Positions 32,393 to 44,551 of a stretch of DNA of 64,000 nt are shown in pieces. The number at the start of each line of letters is the position of its first letter. Within the stretch, counting starts at the first letter, position 1. The position numbers and the translations under genes were made by a program. The DNA comes from Voacanga thouarsii (Eukaryota > Streptophyta > Magnoliopsida > Gentianales > Apocynaceae). The notes under the pieces were generated by a model. That model searched no databases, had not been told where the DNA came from, and worked only from the letters and a program-made list of their open reading frames with translations. The stretch is taken from NCBI GenBank assembly GCA_026120185.1, contig JANUWF010001176.1:6705501-6769500 (forward strand), given 5' to 3'.

Positions 32393-34120
32393 TTAATTGC
32401 ACGTGTTGTACCCTAGAGGCGATCACTTGTACATTGTATATGCCATGTTTTATTTTAATAAAAGGCATTATTTATCTTACAGTTTCTTTTATTTACTTTT
32501 AAGTAATATAACTATTTGATAAAGTCCCTAGTACAACACTATGTTAAGAAAATCATGGTAAAGATCATGATATGAGATTCCTACTACATTGTATAGTGTT
32601 GGTACTTAAATAGTCTCCAGTCTTAGAATTAATGAGATAGGACATCATTAATGTGTGAAAACTAGCATGTGTTAGACTTCTTGATTTGATCAGGGGGTGG
32701 TTCTCATATCCGTGAGTATTGAGATACTCAAAGTTAACGCATGGATTCTTGTTAATGGAACAAGTTTATTAGATAACCTAGCTATAAGATAATCACATGG
32801 ATAATTATTTAGTGCCAGTGATATAACCTCAATATAGCAAACGTGCAAGTATCCTTAAACTTGAGATCTTCGAGGTACTTTATTTGCTGATCATTGTACT
32901 TTGATTCCAATCTCTGGAGCTCGATCGAGGGCCGCCTATAAGATGGATATTGGGTACATTGTGAGGTAAACAAAAGAAGTTGAGAGGGTCAATAAAGGAT
33001 TCACCACTCCTAATAGTAGGGGCGAATATCTCACGGCCACTTGTAAGAATTACTACTCAAGAAGTCCTTGGCCAAGGCAATTGTGTATTCGAAATAGTTT
33101 CAATTAATACACATCTAGAGTAGTGGATTCTTGATATAAGTACTATTGTATTTGGACCAGAATTAATTCTAGAGGGAGTTGGCACTAATTTAGTACTCCA
33201 AACCGAATGAGATATTGTATGGTAAAAGGAGTTAATTGCACTGTAGTTTGTTATTGAAGAGTTCATGTCAAGCCATTTGACTTCCTGGACTCTTGAGTGG
33301 TCATAATGTGTTGCTAGATACCGCTTATGATCTGGGAATATGGGTTTATTAATTGATGAATTAATAAACCAATCCTGATTAGAATTAATATGATTAATTC
33401 TAATTAATTATTGATTATTAATCTCAAAAACGTTTGGATTAATTCATGTTCGCTACCAATTGACTGGGAAACCTAATAGGTCACACACAATAGAGGATTA
33501 TATACTCAAGATGTTATTTGATAACATAGAGGGGTTAATTGCGAGAAAGATAAGTTGTTGTGGACAAATTATAATTAGCTATAATTTGTGGTCCAAGTTG
33601 TAATTGTGGGAACTTGATATTTCTAATTACAATTAGGAAATTTTAATTGTTTTAGAATTTTAGATTTTCTGTGGATTTTGGAGCATATATTGAATATGCT
33701 CGAAATCCTAATCTAATGGTGATCCACAAGAAAATAGGAGCCACAAAACAAACGTCTTCTTCTCTCTGTCTCTATCTCGTTTTGCTGAAAACGAAAACAG
33801 CCCTAGCCGCCATCTTTTTCTACAAGCATAGGAAATTTTGGTGCTTGAGTATTCCTTTATGTGGATTACTGTTAGAGATAATCACACACTGTGATTATAG
33901 TGGTTAGACGTTCAACCCACGTAGAGTTTGCACAAGAGAATTGCTGGATCGCGCCTCGACTTGAAGTAGAAATTTTGTTATTCGGACGATCAAACAAAGG
34001 TAAAAAGCTGTTACCTTTATTATCTTTATGTCTTATTTTCCACACATAGGCAGGTCCTGGGATCGTATCTCATTTATTTTCCGCTGCACCGTATAGGATA
34101 CGAGCCTGAGATACCCTATA
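32393..34120 (+). repeat. Shared middle family-A LTR, probably recombinant
   Basis: This LTR follows a PPT on its left and is followed by a PBS on its right, so it serves as 3' LTR of one unit and 5' LTR of the next. Its first bases (TAATTGCACG) differ from the TGTTAG start of the others. Near its start it shares CATGGTA with the outer LTR at 46492, whereas its later part has inner-subtype marks (GGATTTTGGAGCATATATTG). That is what an LTR-LTR crossover would give. About 1728 bp. Confidence 0.75.
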
Positions 34121-34121
34121 G

Positions 34122-34134
34122 TGGTATCAGAGCC
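34122..34134 (+). other. Primer-binding site of inner element
   Basis: TGGTATCAGAGCC, perfect initiator tRNA-Met type, one base after the LTR end. Confidence 0.92.
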
Positions 34135-35939
34135 ATGCTATGTGTGGTCTATGGACATTGTTTTGGCATGAAAAACTGTTTTCATGTATTCTTGCTTGTC
34201 TTTGTTCGCTGTGAAAATCATTTTCACTCGAGTCGAAATCGTTTTGAGTTTTGTGAGTTGGGTCCGTAGCACAATATGATTGTGTAAAAGTTATAGCATA
34301 TTTCGAAAGGTGCTTTCTTTATGTGCTGAAAATTTTTTGCAAAAAAACGTTTTCTTAAACATGGTAGTTGACCTCTGTTTCATCTTGTGAATTTGATTTT
34401 CTATTTTGTTTTATCTAAACTAACAAATTGATTGTTGTTTTGAGCTTCAAAAAAGAAAATTCTGTTGAGAATTGTTCTCACTAAAATTCTACAGAAGATT
34501 AGGGCACCAGAAATCGTTTTTGGAAAATTTTTCTAAAAATCGCCGCCACTTCCCGACTACAGCCACCACCGGCTCTGGCCTCCAAACCGGCGCCGGTTAT
34601 GCTCTGTTTTGCATGATCCAACTGTTTTAAAAAAAATCGGAATAGAATTTTGAAAAAGGAAAAATCTCATTTGATGAGAGGCGGCAAAATAAATTTTTTT
34701 TCAAGGGGGCGCTGCCCCCCTAACCCCCGCCCGTTGACCAGCCAGCTGGACCGCCGTTATCGTTGCAAGACGAGACTCAAAAGCATTTTCTCAAAATTAG
34801 TTTTGAGACAAACAATTTTATTTTTTAAAATAGTGATTTTTGAAAATTTAAAATTAATGTATTTTTCTGAAATATTGATTTTAGAATTTATTTTATTTTT
34901 TCAAAATAGTGATTTTGGAATAATAAAAAGTATATGTTTATTTTGTTTAAGCATAGTCAATGGCATAGTGGATGGTTATGGATTAAAACCAATTATATCT
35001 GTTTATGCATTTTACAATTTTATTTTTTATGAAATAAGGCCTACGTGTCCTGTCTTCTCTAGAATTCTTGTGTAATTCTCTTCTCATCTAACTCCCCACG
35101 AATGTAATTCGAGGTTTTCTCTCTTTAGGAAATTATGTAATTAGTCTACATAGGTTAGATAGGAGTAGAATTATTTTATTTTAGAGATGACAACCAAAAC
35201 AAGGTGAGAAGGCAAGACCTTCTACTTGAATCATGCATGAACACATAGAGTTAACTATATTAATTTCTTTTATGGCTCAAAGAAATTAATTTAGGGTAAA
35301 GTCTATAACTATACCATGTAATCACTTTATTACCATGATTATCAATTCTGTGATTTATTGATTTTTATGCATGTCATTCAATGAAATTAATAAAAAGGAA
35401 CAAATCCCACAATTAATATTAAACCTAATTTATTCCGTTAATATGGTAAGAACGAGAGTCATTCTTCGAGACCAGGTTGTTGGGCAAACCCAAGCCTACT
35501 TGATATCGGGCATGTTCAAGCTATGGAATTAAATTCTTAATTAATGGGTCGGGTTTAACTACATTCTTTATCCCAGTTGGGCAAACTCAAACATAAAGAA
35601 ATTTAGAAGAAAAATTGGGGTAGCCCAAAAGGCTTTAAGATTAAAAGCTGTTAATCACCAAATGATCCGGTAGTTACATACGATATAATTGGTATTAGAT
35701 AACTACCAATGAACTCAATGGTAGCTTGTTGGGCAAACCCAAGGTTATTTTTGAGGAATTTGGATACTGGTCCACTAGGAAAGCTTCCAACGGGCTTTCC
35801 TGAATCAATAGTGGGGGCTATTGGTTTGAGTAAAATAGTGGAGTAAAAAATGCATTTAATTAAAGTTTAATTATTTGCATATCATGTGCATATACAAGTA
35901 GCTAATATTCTCTATCTTTACATCTAGGTCATTTGCATA
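34135..35939 (+). other. Inner family-A leader
   Basis: Collinear with the other two leaders, but with a single GC-rich unit (34540-34625, with CCGGCGCCGG). Two perfect TTGGGCAAACCCAA stem-loops lie at 35480-35493 and 35729-35742, with a variant at 35577. An open frame at 34650-35075 is not conserved in the other leaders. Confidence 0.7.
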
Positions 35940-36681
35940 ATGTCAACAAACTTAAACCTACGTAGCATCTTGGAAACCAACAAGTTAACCGAATCAAACT
36001 ATCTCGACTGGTATAGAAATTTGAGATTTGTTCTCAAATCAGAAAAGTTGCTCTACGTGCTAGATGCTCCTATTCCACCACTACCAGCCCAAGATGCTCA
36101 TGCTGATGAGCATGCTGTCTACAGAAGGCACAAGGAGGATAGTGATGCAGCACCATGTATTATGCTGGCATCTATGACTCCTAGTTGCAAAAATAGTACA
36201 AGCATATGGATGCTCAATCGATCATTTTACATCTTCGAGAGCTATTTAATGCCCAAGCTAAAATTGAGAGATATGAGATCTCGAAGCAACTATTTCGTTG
36301 CGAAATGGCAGAGGGTTCTTCTGTGGCCACTTATGAGCTGAAGATGCTGGGCTTAATAAAGAAGTTTGAATCTCTCGGGTTTGCAATGGATTATGACTTG
36401 AGTGTTGACTTAATTCTACAATCTTTGTCTAATAGTTTCTCACAATTTGTGATTAACAATCAGATGAACAAGATTGAGTCCACCATTCCTGAGTTGATCA
36501 ATCTTCTCAAAACTATGGAGTCCTCCATGAAGAAGGATTCCAACACAGTTTTAATGGTAGAATCTTCCTCTTCTAAGAAGAAAGTTCAAAAGAAGAAGAA
36601 AAAGGCTCCCATGAAGCCCAAAGGTGGTGTGAACAAGAAGGATGCAACTACCGAGGGCCCATGCCATCATTGTGGTAAGAT
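35940..36681 (+). pseudogene. gag: Copia family-A gag (inner element), fused to gypsy RT
   Basis: Best preserved gag of the family: ATG at 35940, MSTNLNLRSILETNKL, NYLDWYRNLRFVLK, LLYVLDAPIP. A small deletion near 36182 shifts the frame within the ASMTP segment, and Gag continues in another frame from about 36206 (IILHLRELFNAQAK, SKQLFRCEMAEGSSV, MNKIESTIPELINL), through a Lys-rich run to the first half of the CCHC knuckle, PCHHCGKI. There the copia sequence stops at about 36681 and chromovirus RT continues in the same frame to 36742. Confidence 0.9.
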
Positions 36682-37270
36682 AGCTGGTTATTATAGGAGG
36701 TTTATTAAGGGATTTTCAATGCTCGCATCACTTATGACCTGACTGCTGAGAAAGGATGTACCATTTGTTTGGAGTGAAAAATGCGAGAAGAGTTTCCAAG
36801 AGCTGAAACAAAGATTAATGATAGCACCAGTATTGAGTCTGCCAGAGGAAGATAAGCCTTACGCCCTATATACCGATGCTTTGAAAGGAGGTTTAGGAGC
36901 AGTTTTGATGCAAGACCGAGAGGTGATTGCCTATGCTTCTCGGAAGTTGAAGCCTCATGAAGTCAATTATCCCACGCATGATCTAAAGATGGCTGCCATT
37001 GTGTTCACTTTAAAGAAATGGCGGCACTATCTGTACAGGGCAGAATATGAAGTGTTCACTGATCACAAGAGCCTGAAGTACATTTTCACCCAGAAAGACT
37101 TGAACCTGAGACAGCGAGATGGATGGAATTTTTGGAGGAGTACCATTGTCCAATCAACTATCATCTCGGGAAAGCCAACGTTGTTGCTAATGCCTGAGCA
37201 AAAAAGTCAGTATGGCCAAGCTAAGAGTGTAGGAGGTTCAAGTGGTTCAGGACGTGTTGGATAGAAGAGC
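36682..37270 (+). pseudogene. Gypsy RT C-terminus and RNase H
   Basis: AGYYRRFIKGFS is the conserved RT thumb/connection block. A TGA at about 36740 interrupts, then [18 protein letters not shown] and the RNase H start, [19 protein letters not shown], appear. YTDAS-type Asp is present as [25 protein letters not shown] contains the HDLE site, read HDLK, with the catalytic Glu lost. [19 protein letters not shown] ends it. The reading frame is the same as that of the copia gag upstream. Confidence 0.88.
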
Positions 37271-38200
37271 GGAAGTGCAAGAGGAGAGAATTGTTGTTAG
37301 TAACCTGAAGTTGACACCAGATCTAAGGCAGGAAATTATTGAAGCTCAACAAAGTAATGCAGAATTTCAACTTTTCAAGGGCAAGGAACTCAAATGGCAA
37401 GGCAGTGAATTCCGGCAGGATGAAGCGGGAGTCTTGTATTTTAGAAACCAGTTGTGTGTACCCGAAGAGAGCCAATTGAAGGACAGAATTTTGGAAGAGG
37501 CGCATAAAAGCAAGTACGTCATTCATCCAAGAGAGGTCAAAATGTATCAAGATCTGAAAATGGCTTATTGGTGGCTTGGAATGAAGCAGAACGTGGTTAA
37601 GTATGTCTCGACGTGTCTCACCTGTCAGAAAGTCAAAACGGAGCACAAGAAGTCGACAGGATTGTTGCAACTGTTACCAGTGCCTGAATGGAAATGAGAG
37701 GAAGTGACCATGGACTTCGTTACCAAACTCCCTATGGCAAGGACCTAAAAGGACGCCATATGGGTAGTAGTGGATCGACTAACCAAATTAGCGCATTTCA
37801 TACCAGTGAATGTAAGGGATTCCATGGAGAAGTTGGCTCAGACCTATGTGCGATAAATAGTCCGACTGCATGGAGTGCCTTCAAGTATTGTGTCTAACTG
37901 AGATTCGAGATTTACATCCCAATTTTGGGGTAAGTTTGAAGAATCAATAGGTTCAAGTCTGAAGTTCAGTACGACGGCGCATCCGCAAATCGATGGACAG
38001 TTAGAAAGGGTTATACAGGTATTAGAGGATATGCTGAAAGCCTGTGTACTGGATTTTGAAGATAAGTGGATAGAATGTGTGTCGTATACGGAGTTGTCAT
38101 ACAATAACAGTTATCAAGCTTCGATCGGAATAGCTCCGTATAAAGCATTGTATGGACGCAAGTGTTAAGTACCGCTATACTGGAGTTGGTCAAAAAACGG
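37242..38200 (+). pseudogene. Gypsy integrase, zinc finger and core
   Basis: The 37242-37697 frame holds the H2C2 finger (HKSKYVIHP, then CLTCQKVK) and ends at TGA after VPEWK. The core follows in pieces: TMDFVTKLPMA (first Asp), IWVVVDRLTKLAHFIPV, a frame stop before IVRLHGVP, DSRFTSQFW (second Asp), and the TAHPQIDGQLERVIQVLEDM helix with its catalytic Glu. At least three stops break it. Integrase of this type would insert cDNA into chromatin. Confidence 0.88.
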
Positions 38201-38784
38201 CCACGTGAGCAAATCAGGAGAACTCTGTATCCAAGAAATGTTGGACAAGGTCAAGTTAATCAGGGAAATGTTGAAAGCAGCTCAAAGCCGAAAAAAGAGC
38301 TATGTAGACAATAGGCGGAGAGAGTTAGAATTTCAGGTGAGAGACAGGGTATTCTTAAGGCTGACACCGAATAGAGGAATTCTAAAGTATTTGAAAGGTG
38401 AAAAACTGAATTCGAGGTATTTAGGACCCTTTCCCATAAAGGAGAGGATTGCACCGGTGGCGTATCGATTGGACTTGCCAGATGGATTGATGGGAATTCA
38501 CGACGTGTTTCATGTGTCGCAGTTGAAGAAGTACAATGCCGATCCCGAACATGTTTTGAATGATGAGCCGTTAGCGTTGCAACCCGACCTGAGCTATGTG
38601 GAGAAACTCGTGAGGATATTAGACTAAAGCATCAAGACTCTCCAGAACAAGCAGATTCCAATGGTAAAGGTGTAATGGGAGCATCATGGCACGCGAGATG
38701 CTATATGGGAAACAGAAGAGTGGGTAAAGCGAAAGTATCCCAATCTGAGATAGAGGTATGCCTGAATTTCGGGACAATTCTTCT
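38201..38784 (+). pseudogene. Gypsy integrase C-terminus with chromodomain-like tail
   Basis: The frame from 38205 is open to a TAG at about 38625 and includes VRDRVFLRLTPNRG, the GPF segment SRYLGPFPIKER, and HDVFHVSQLKKYNADPEHVL, which is typical of Tekay/Del-like chromoviruses. Beyond the TAG, translation still gives IKTLQNKQIPMVKV, a stop, WEHHGTRDAIWETEEWVKRK. The WxHH...WETE pattern fits a degenerate chromodomain that would bind histone marks and steer integration. Confidence 0.82.
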
Positions 38785-38797
38785 AAGGAGGGGAGGA
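38785..38797 (+). other. Polypurine tract of chromovirus
   Basis: AAGGAGGGGAGGA, immediately before the LTR start TGTGAAACCCC, would prime plus-strand DNA. Confidence 0.85.
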
Positions 38798-39041
38798 TGT
38801 GAAACCCCACCTAAAGCCAACTCTAGAGTAAGGGGGTTGGGATGCATATCATATTATTTTGCTTGAATATATATATTTTTGAATAATTTTATGTGCTTTA
38901 GAATTATGATTTACAGGCTAAAAGGCTTAGTTATACTCATTGAGCAAGAAGGGTAAAATGGTAATTTTACTTGAGGACAAAATAGGAAGATAGCTTGAGG
39001 ATTAAATAAAAAAAATATTTAGGTGAGAAAATAAGAACAAT

Positions 39042-39140
39042 AATTGTTGTGGTTTAGTGGCTAGAGCTTTGAAATTAATCTCTAAGGTCTTGAGTTCAAA
39101 TTTCATCATTTAAGTCTTATCATGATTTTTTTTTTTTTTA
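39042..39140 (+). promoter_or_regulatory. tRNA-like Pol III A/B-box cassette with T-run
   Basis: A box TGGTTTAGTGG (39050-39060) continues as CTAGAGC, like the D-arm of a tRNA. The B box GAGTTCAAAT (39092-39101) starts 42 bases after the A box. A run of about 14 T follows about 24 bases later (39126 on). It lies about 250 bp inside the LTR in sense direction, matching the cassette at 5357-5445. Alternatives are a very old SINE captured by the LTR or chance in a long AT-rich LTR. Confidence 0.5.
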
Positions 39141-40693
39141 TTTAAGGTTGGATTTTCGTTCTTGCATTCCATGAAAAAAAATAGGAGTGTTGTCCTAAAG
39201 GAGAAGTGAAGGGAATGTACTAATCCTATCATTATGTCCTAAAAAGGATTCTAGAAGAATTCTTTCTCCCTCTATTACCTCTAGCTTGTCCTAACCTTTT
39301 CACCAATTAAGCTTGTTCAGAATTTATCCAAATCCATATTTCAATTCTAGAAAATTTAGCAAGGATTATTGGTCTTTGAATTTTGAAAATGACTCTTAGA
39401 GGTTGGAGATTTGACTGAAAATAGGGAAGGAGTTAAAGAAGGTTCCCAAGAGAAATTAATCTCTGTGATTGAGCCTTCAAACTCCACTCCATAGTGTTTA
39501 TATCCTCCATGAAAGAAATCTGAAATTTTTTCAAATTCTTGAGCAGCCTAACCTTCGAAAATCTCAACCATCTATCTTAATCAACTGCTGCTAGAAAAAT
39601 GGCCAATTTATTCAGCTTGAAGACTGAAATTCTTGTGCAAAAATCGGACTGCACAAAACTGCACAAATCAGAAAAAAATCTGGGCAGTTTTGCAGCATAG
39701 CAGGCCGAAATCAAAGCTGTTTCTTCTACCTTCAAACCAGTAAAATACCTCTGTTTTTCCTCCATAAAGAAGGCCGGGAACCAGTCTTAAAGGATCCTCA
39801 AACACCTCTCAAAACCCTCTGCAAATCGGCTGGAATATGGCAGGAAAAACTGCACAGGAAATTCTGCGACCATTCGAACCATAACTAGAAAAATTCCAGC
39901 CTTGTTCCCTTTAAGCCTTGGCCGAAACCACCCTCCAAACTCTGTAAGTTAACCCTTGTTCAGCCATGAACTGAACACCATTACTCCCCTCCACTTACCT
40001 TGCACAATTGGATTACATAACCACACCTCAAATTCCTCCTACAATCACTCCCATCAAACTTCCATTTGGATTTCAAAATTTCCAGCATTTGCTCCATGAA
40101 AACACCCTTGGATTAGGCTTCATAACCAGAAAATTCTTCTACTATTGAACTCAGAAATTCAATCAGCCTTAAAACTCCCTCAACCCTCATTCATTTCAGC
40201 AAAACATAAGCAATCCAGTCGGCCATTCATAGCTCCAAGAAAACCTCCATCAATCAAACACCATTAATATATCTTTTATCTTAAAACACTCCTTAAATTT
40301 CTCTATTTGAATTTCAAACAATCAGATTTTTTTCTTCCTCCCTAAATTGAAAAACCAAAATCCCTGAACTCCCTCAATCATTCGGCCAGCCCTCTTTAGA
40401 AAATTCGTCCAGCATTCCCCTCTAATCCTCTCTATTTTCACCAAGAACACACACTACCTTTCTTCAAGTCAAAGACCACTCTAAACACCTCTAATCCCTT
40501 CTAAAAACTCCAAAACATGCTACATACTCCCTAGAGTCCATTTCTGGATTTTATAACATCAAATCTCAAAAACAAAAATTGACAATCGGATCAAAACTAG
40601 AATTTTCCTTGAAGTTTCACGAACATCATCAAGGTAACCAAGAGCAACTTTTGTTCATCTTCTTTCCTTCAACCTTTAACATATCATACTAAT

Positions 40694-40694
<1 letters not shown>

Positions 40695-40764
<70 letters not shown>
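40695..40764 (+). repeat. (CT)35 microsatellite in chromovirus LTR
   Basis: About 70 bp of uninterrupted CT. Translation of either strand gives only Ser/Leu or Arg/Glu repeats and is not a gene. Confidence 0.97.
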
Positions 40765-40766
<2 letters not shown>

Positions 40767-43097
40767 CCGAAATGGTAGCTACAACCATGGCTGCTTTCTT
40801 TCTTCTCTCTTGGACAATTCAAGACTCTCAAGCGTGTGGATCTTCTTAAATCTTCATCAAGATAGTCATCAACCAAATATTTTTCTTTAACTTTTCTTTT
40901 GAATTCTGGATTCATGTCTCTTATATGTTGATAGAGAGGATAAAATGTGAATGGGGGATTAAGTATATACATATGTATGAAGGGGTTGAGATTGGAGTAT
41001 AAGAATGATTAATCATGATTAAGCTTTGAAAAATTCCTTGAGAATCGATGCATGATCTCCATATCTTAAGAGATTATGAATGTTTAAGCATGCTAGATGT
41101 TATGTCACCTTTGGTGAATAGGATATTATGTTCTTATTTTCATTGAAGGCGTGAGTATGATTATACTTAGTAGAGATTTGGCCATGTGATAGTAGGATGG
41201 ATTTAAGCCTTGTTCATGAATAGAATAGTTTGTTGATTGATGCTAGAGTATATGTTCATGATTTTTGTTAGCAATAGGAAAATTATAATCATGACCTTGT
41301 TGATCCTGGGCTATTTTGATTAACAAATTTTATTACCCTAATTAAAATTATTACTATGCTTTTTCTCCAAAGATTTCGAAATTCTTAGGAATTTTTGGAA
41401 ATGGAATATTCAATGAGATAGTGATATTTTACTAGTCAAATAAATGATATCTTTTATTAAAAATAATATGTATGTATTTATATATTATAATAATAATAAC
41501 AATAATAATAATAATAAATAAAACCTTTTATATAAATAATAATAAGTAAAATATTAATGACCTTGTAAACCATATATTCATAAATATTATTTATATTTAT
41601 TTATTAATCAAAATTTAATAAAAGTTATTTATTATTAATTTTAATACGTATTGATTATTAGTTAAGAGAGTAGTAATAATTTATTTTACTATTTAAGAAT
41701 TACCATATTTTAATATCACCTAGGACTTAGGATTCTTCATCAATTAAACCCTAATTTATTTATTAATATCAACACTCAAGATTTATTATTTGAATCTATA
41801 AGTTATTAGTAATTATTTTACAAACCCTGGTTATTTTAACTTATCAAGCTAGACTTATTTTATAAAATCTTTTATCATCTAGCCTTAAAGCTTAGGACAT
41901 TAGGATCATGGTTATACTAAGTTGAATTAGGATTATTTATGTAAACAAATATAGCTTGAGTATAGTCTTATGACTTGTGTTTACCCCAGGTAGGGTTAGG
42001 TCAGCTTTGGAAGATTTTTGAATTTGATCGAGCAAAGGATCAGGTAAGCTCCTACACAAACTTATTTGAAGACAAAAGGTTACTACGGCACGCCAAATGC
42101 GATGTGTATGGACACTCATTTTGTAAAGGCAATTAAGGACTATTTCATTTTTATTTCAGTCAAGCCAATTATTTGAAATTTTGAACAAGCAGCTTTGCAC
42201 AAATACTAAACTCTTTCTAAAACCCAACTTTGACTAGAATTTTAGAAATCCTTAATTGCTATTTCTAAATAAAGCAATGTTTTATCAATTTTCTCCCAAG
42301 TGGGGCAATCAACGTTGAGTACTCAATAAGGGTATACTACTAGGACTAGTCTTTGAAGGGTTAGAGTAAGTCTCTCAGTAGGTGGCCACCTCTGAGGGGT
42401 GAGTCCTTCCCGGATAGGATGCCAGTCCAGTAAGTCATGTCGGTCCGAGTTAGCAAGTTTCAGTCATGTGGACTGTGTGTTTTCGGAGTGGACAACCGGT
42501 AAGTTTAGGTGTAGAGAAGGAGGAGTATCTCACCCAGTAAGCCGTACACCTACCTTTTGTCAGTCTATACAAAGTGTGGTATTCTGACCGTTACATGGTC
42601 ATGGGGCCCAACGTGTGATAACCTATGGCTACCCGTTTGAGTGGTTGTATTTATTGTGCACATGTATGGTTTGAAAAGTAAAATGCCACTCTTTATTTTA
42701 ACATTATTTCATGCTTGCCAGTGCTTTCTCTTATGCAATTTTTACAACTTGCATACATGAACTGTTTACCTGAAACACTCAAAGCACACACCGACTTACT
42801 GAGATTTTTATCTCATCATCTTTTATGCCATATTTTCAGGTCGATCCTGCTGCAGAGATGAGTAGCTAGATTTGTTGCCTACTTTGAAGACTTTATGTTA
42901 TTTATCTTATGTATTGTTTCGAGAGATAGTAGTAATCAATTTATTTTGAATTTGTACCTGTATATTTTTTTAGGTTGTAATAAGTTCAATTTTAAAGTAT
43001 TGCTTTTTCTTTTATGTGACCTAGTTATAAAGACCCATTGTCCTATGGACAGGGCGACATCCCCGGCCCTGTTAGGCATAGGTAGTGGGGTGTTATA

Positions 43098-44121
43098 TAT
43101 ATGACACAACCTGAGGGTTTCACATCAATGATGGCACAAAAGTGTGCAAGATGCAAAGGTCCATTTATGGACTTAAGTAAGCTTCTAGGAGTTAGAATAT
43201 CTGTTTTGATGAAACAATCAAAGAATTTGGTTTCATTCAAAACATGGATGAGCCTTGTATATACAAGAAGGTTAGTGGGAGAGCAATCGTTTTCTTACTG
43301 CTATATGTAGATGACATATTACTAATAGGAAACGATATACCTGTCTTGCAAACGGTTAAAATTGGGTTGTCCAAACAATTCTCCAAGAAAGAGCTTAGAG
43401 AAGCAACCTATATTATTGGAATAAGGATCTATAGGGATAAATTCAGAAGGTTGCTAGGACTTTCACAGTCTACATACATAGATAAAGTGTTAAAGAGGTT
43501 TAGCATGGATCAATTTAAAAAGGGATTCTTACCCATGTCACATGGTATAAGCCTTTCAAAGTCGATGTTTCCCAAGATACAAGTTGAAAGGGATCGCATG
43601 AGTAAGATTCCATATGCCTCAGCAGTTGGATCTATCATGTACGCTATGATATGTACTAGGCCTGATGTATCTTATGCTCTCAGTTTGACGAGCAGATACC
43701 AATCTGACCCTGGTGAGGGTCTTTGGGCGGCTGTAAAGAACATTCTTAAGTATTTACGAAGGACTAAAGATATGTTCATAGTATATGGAAAAGGTGATTT
43801 AAAAATAAACAGGTATACTGATGCCAGTTTTCAATCTGACATAGATGATTTCAAATCACAATCAGGCTATGTGTTTACATTATCTGGAGGGGCAAAAAGT
43901 TGGAAAAGTTCCAAACAAGAGACTATTGCCAATTCTACGACAGAAGCTGAGTGCATAGCCGCTTCTGAAGCAGCTAAGGAAATAAAGATAGAGAGAGTTC
44001 TCACAGATGACAACATAGTTGACCTGCTTACAAAAGCACTATCCTAAAAGAAACATGATTGTCATATTGAGTCAATCGGTATTAGATACATGAATGATTA
44101 GCTCTAGTGCAAGTGGGAGTT
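43098..44121 (+). pseudogene. Copia family-A RT and RNase H (inner element)
   Basis: After the gypsy LTR the copia RT resumes at MTQPEGFTS. A 267-codon open frame (43244-44047) covers DEPCIYKKVSGRAIVFLLLY, the polymerase site YVDDILLIGND, LLGLSQSTYIDKVLKRFSMD, ISLSKSMFPKIQVERD, MICTRPDVSYALSLTSRYQS, and RNase H with RYTDASFQSDIDD and STTEAECIAASEAAKE. It has an internal deletion after AAKE but ends naturally at TKALS. It is the best RT/RNase H in the window. The PPT GCAAGTGGGAG lies at 44109-44119. Confidence 0.92.
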
Positions 44122-44551
44122 TGTTAGTATTGTGCCCTAGAGACAATCACTTGTACATTGTATATGACACATTTTATTTTAATAAAAGGTATTATTTATC
44201 TTATAGTTTCTTTTGTTTAATTTAAGTAATATAACTGTTCGATAAAGTCCCTAGTACAACACTGTGTTAAGAAAATCATGATAGAAATCGTGATATGAGA
44301 TTCTTACTACACTGGATAGTGTTAGTCCTTAAATAGTCCCTAGACATAGTATTAATGAGACAAAACATCATTAATACGTTAAGACTAGCATGTGTTAGAC
44401 TTTCTAATTTGATCAGACGGTGGTTCTCATAACCATGAGTATTGAGATACCCAAAGTTAACACATGGATGCTTGTTAATGGAATAAGTTCATTAGATGAC
44501 CTAACTTTGAGATAATCACATGGATAACTATTTAGTGACAGTGATATAGTC

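Larger units (their letters stand above)
36682..43097 (+). mobile_element. Chromovirus-type Ty3/gypsy, 3' half (Tekay-like)
   Basis: Contains, in gypsy order, the RT C-terminus, RNase H, integrase with HHCC finger, integrase C-terminus, a chromodomain-like tail, PPT and one long LTR. The 5' LTR, gag, protease and most of RT are missing, and copia sequence equal to about 27531-29530 is missing too. At the right edge copia resumes with TATATGACACAACCTG exactly as in the outer copy. The simplest history is insertion of a full gypsy into copia RT, then one deletion from copia gag to gypsy RT. Confidence 0.9.
38798..43097 (+). repeat. Chromovirus 3' LTR (4.3 kb)
   Basis: Starts TGTGAAACCCCACC and ends TGTTATA. 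It is related along its length to the solo LTR at 2424-5707 but strongly diverged and about 1 kb longer. It carries a tRNA-like cassette at 39042-39140, a (CT)35 tract at 40695-40764, AT-rich (TAA)n near 41490, and the CGACATCCCCGGCCCTG segment near the end that also marks the solo LTR. No gene seen. Open frames near 42399 and 42895 look fortuitous. The length is unusual, so an unrecognised insertion may be inside. Confidence 0.8.

Noticed and set aside
34650..35075. 141-codon frame in the inner leader
   Set aside because: Non-coding leader; the matching stretches of the other two family-A leaders are not open over the same length.
39042..39140. A genuine tRNA gene
   Set aside because: A and B boxes and spacing fit, but no acceptor stem pairs and several invariant positions are changed. 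It is reported only as tRNA-like.
40676..40972. 98-codon minus-strand frame with Arg/Glu repeats
   Set aside because: It is the (CT)35 microsatellite read backwards inside an LTR.
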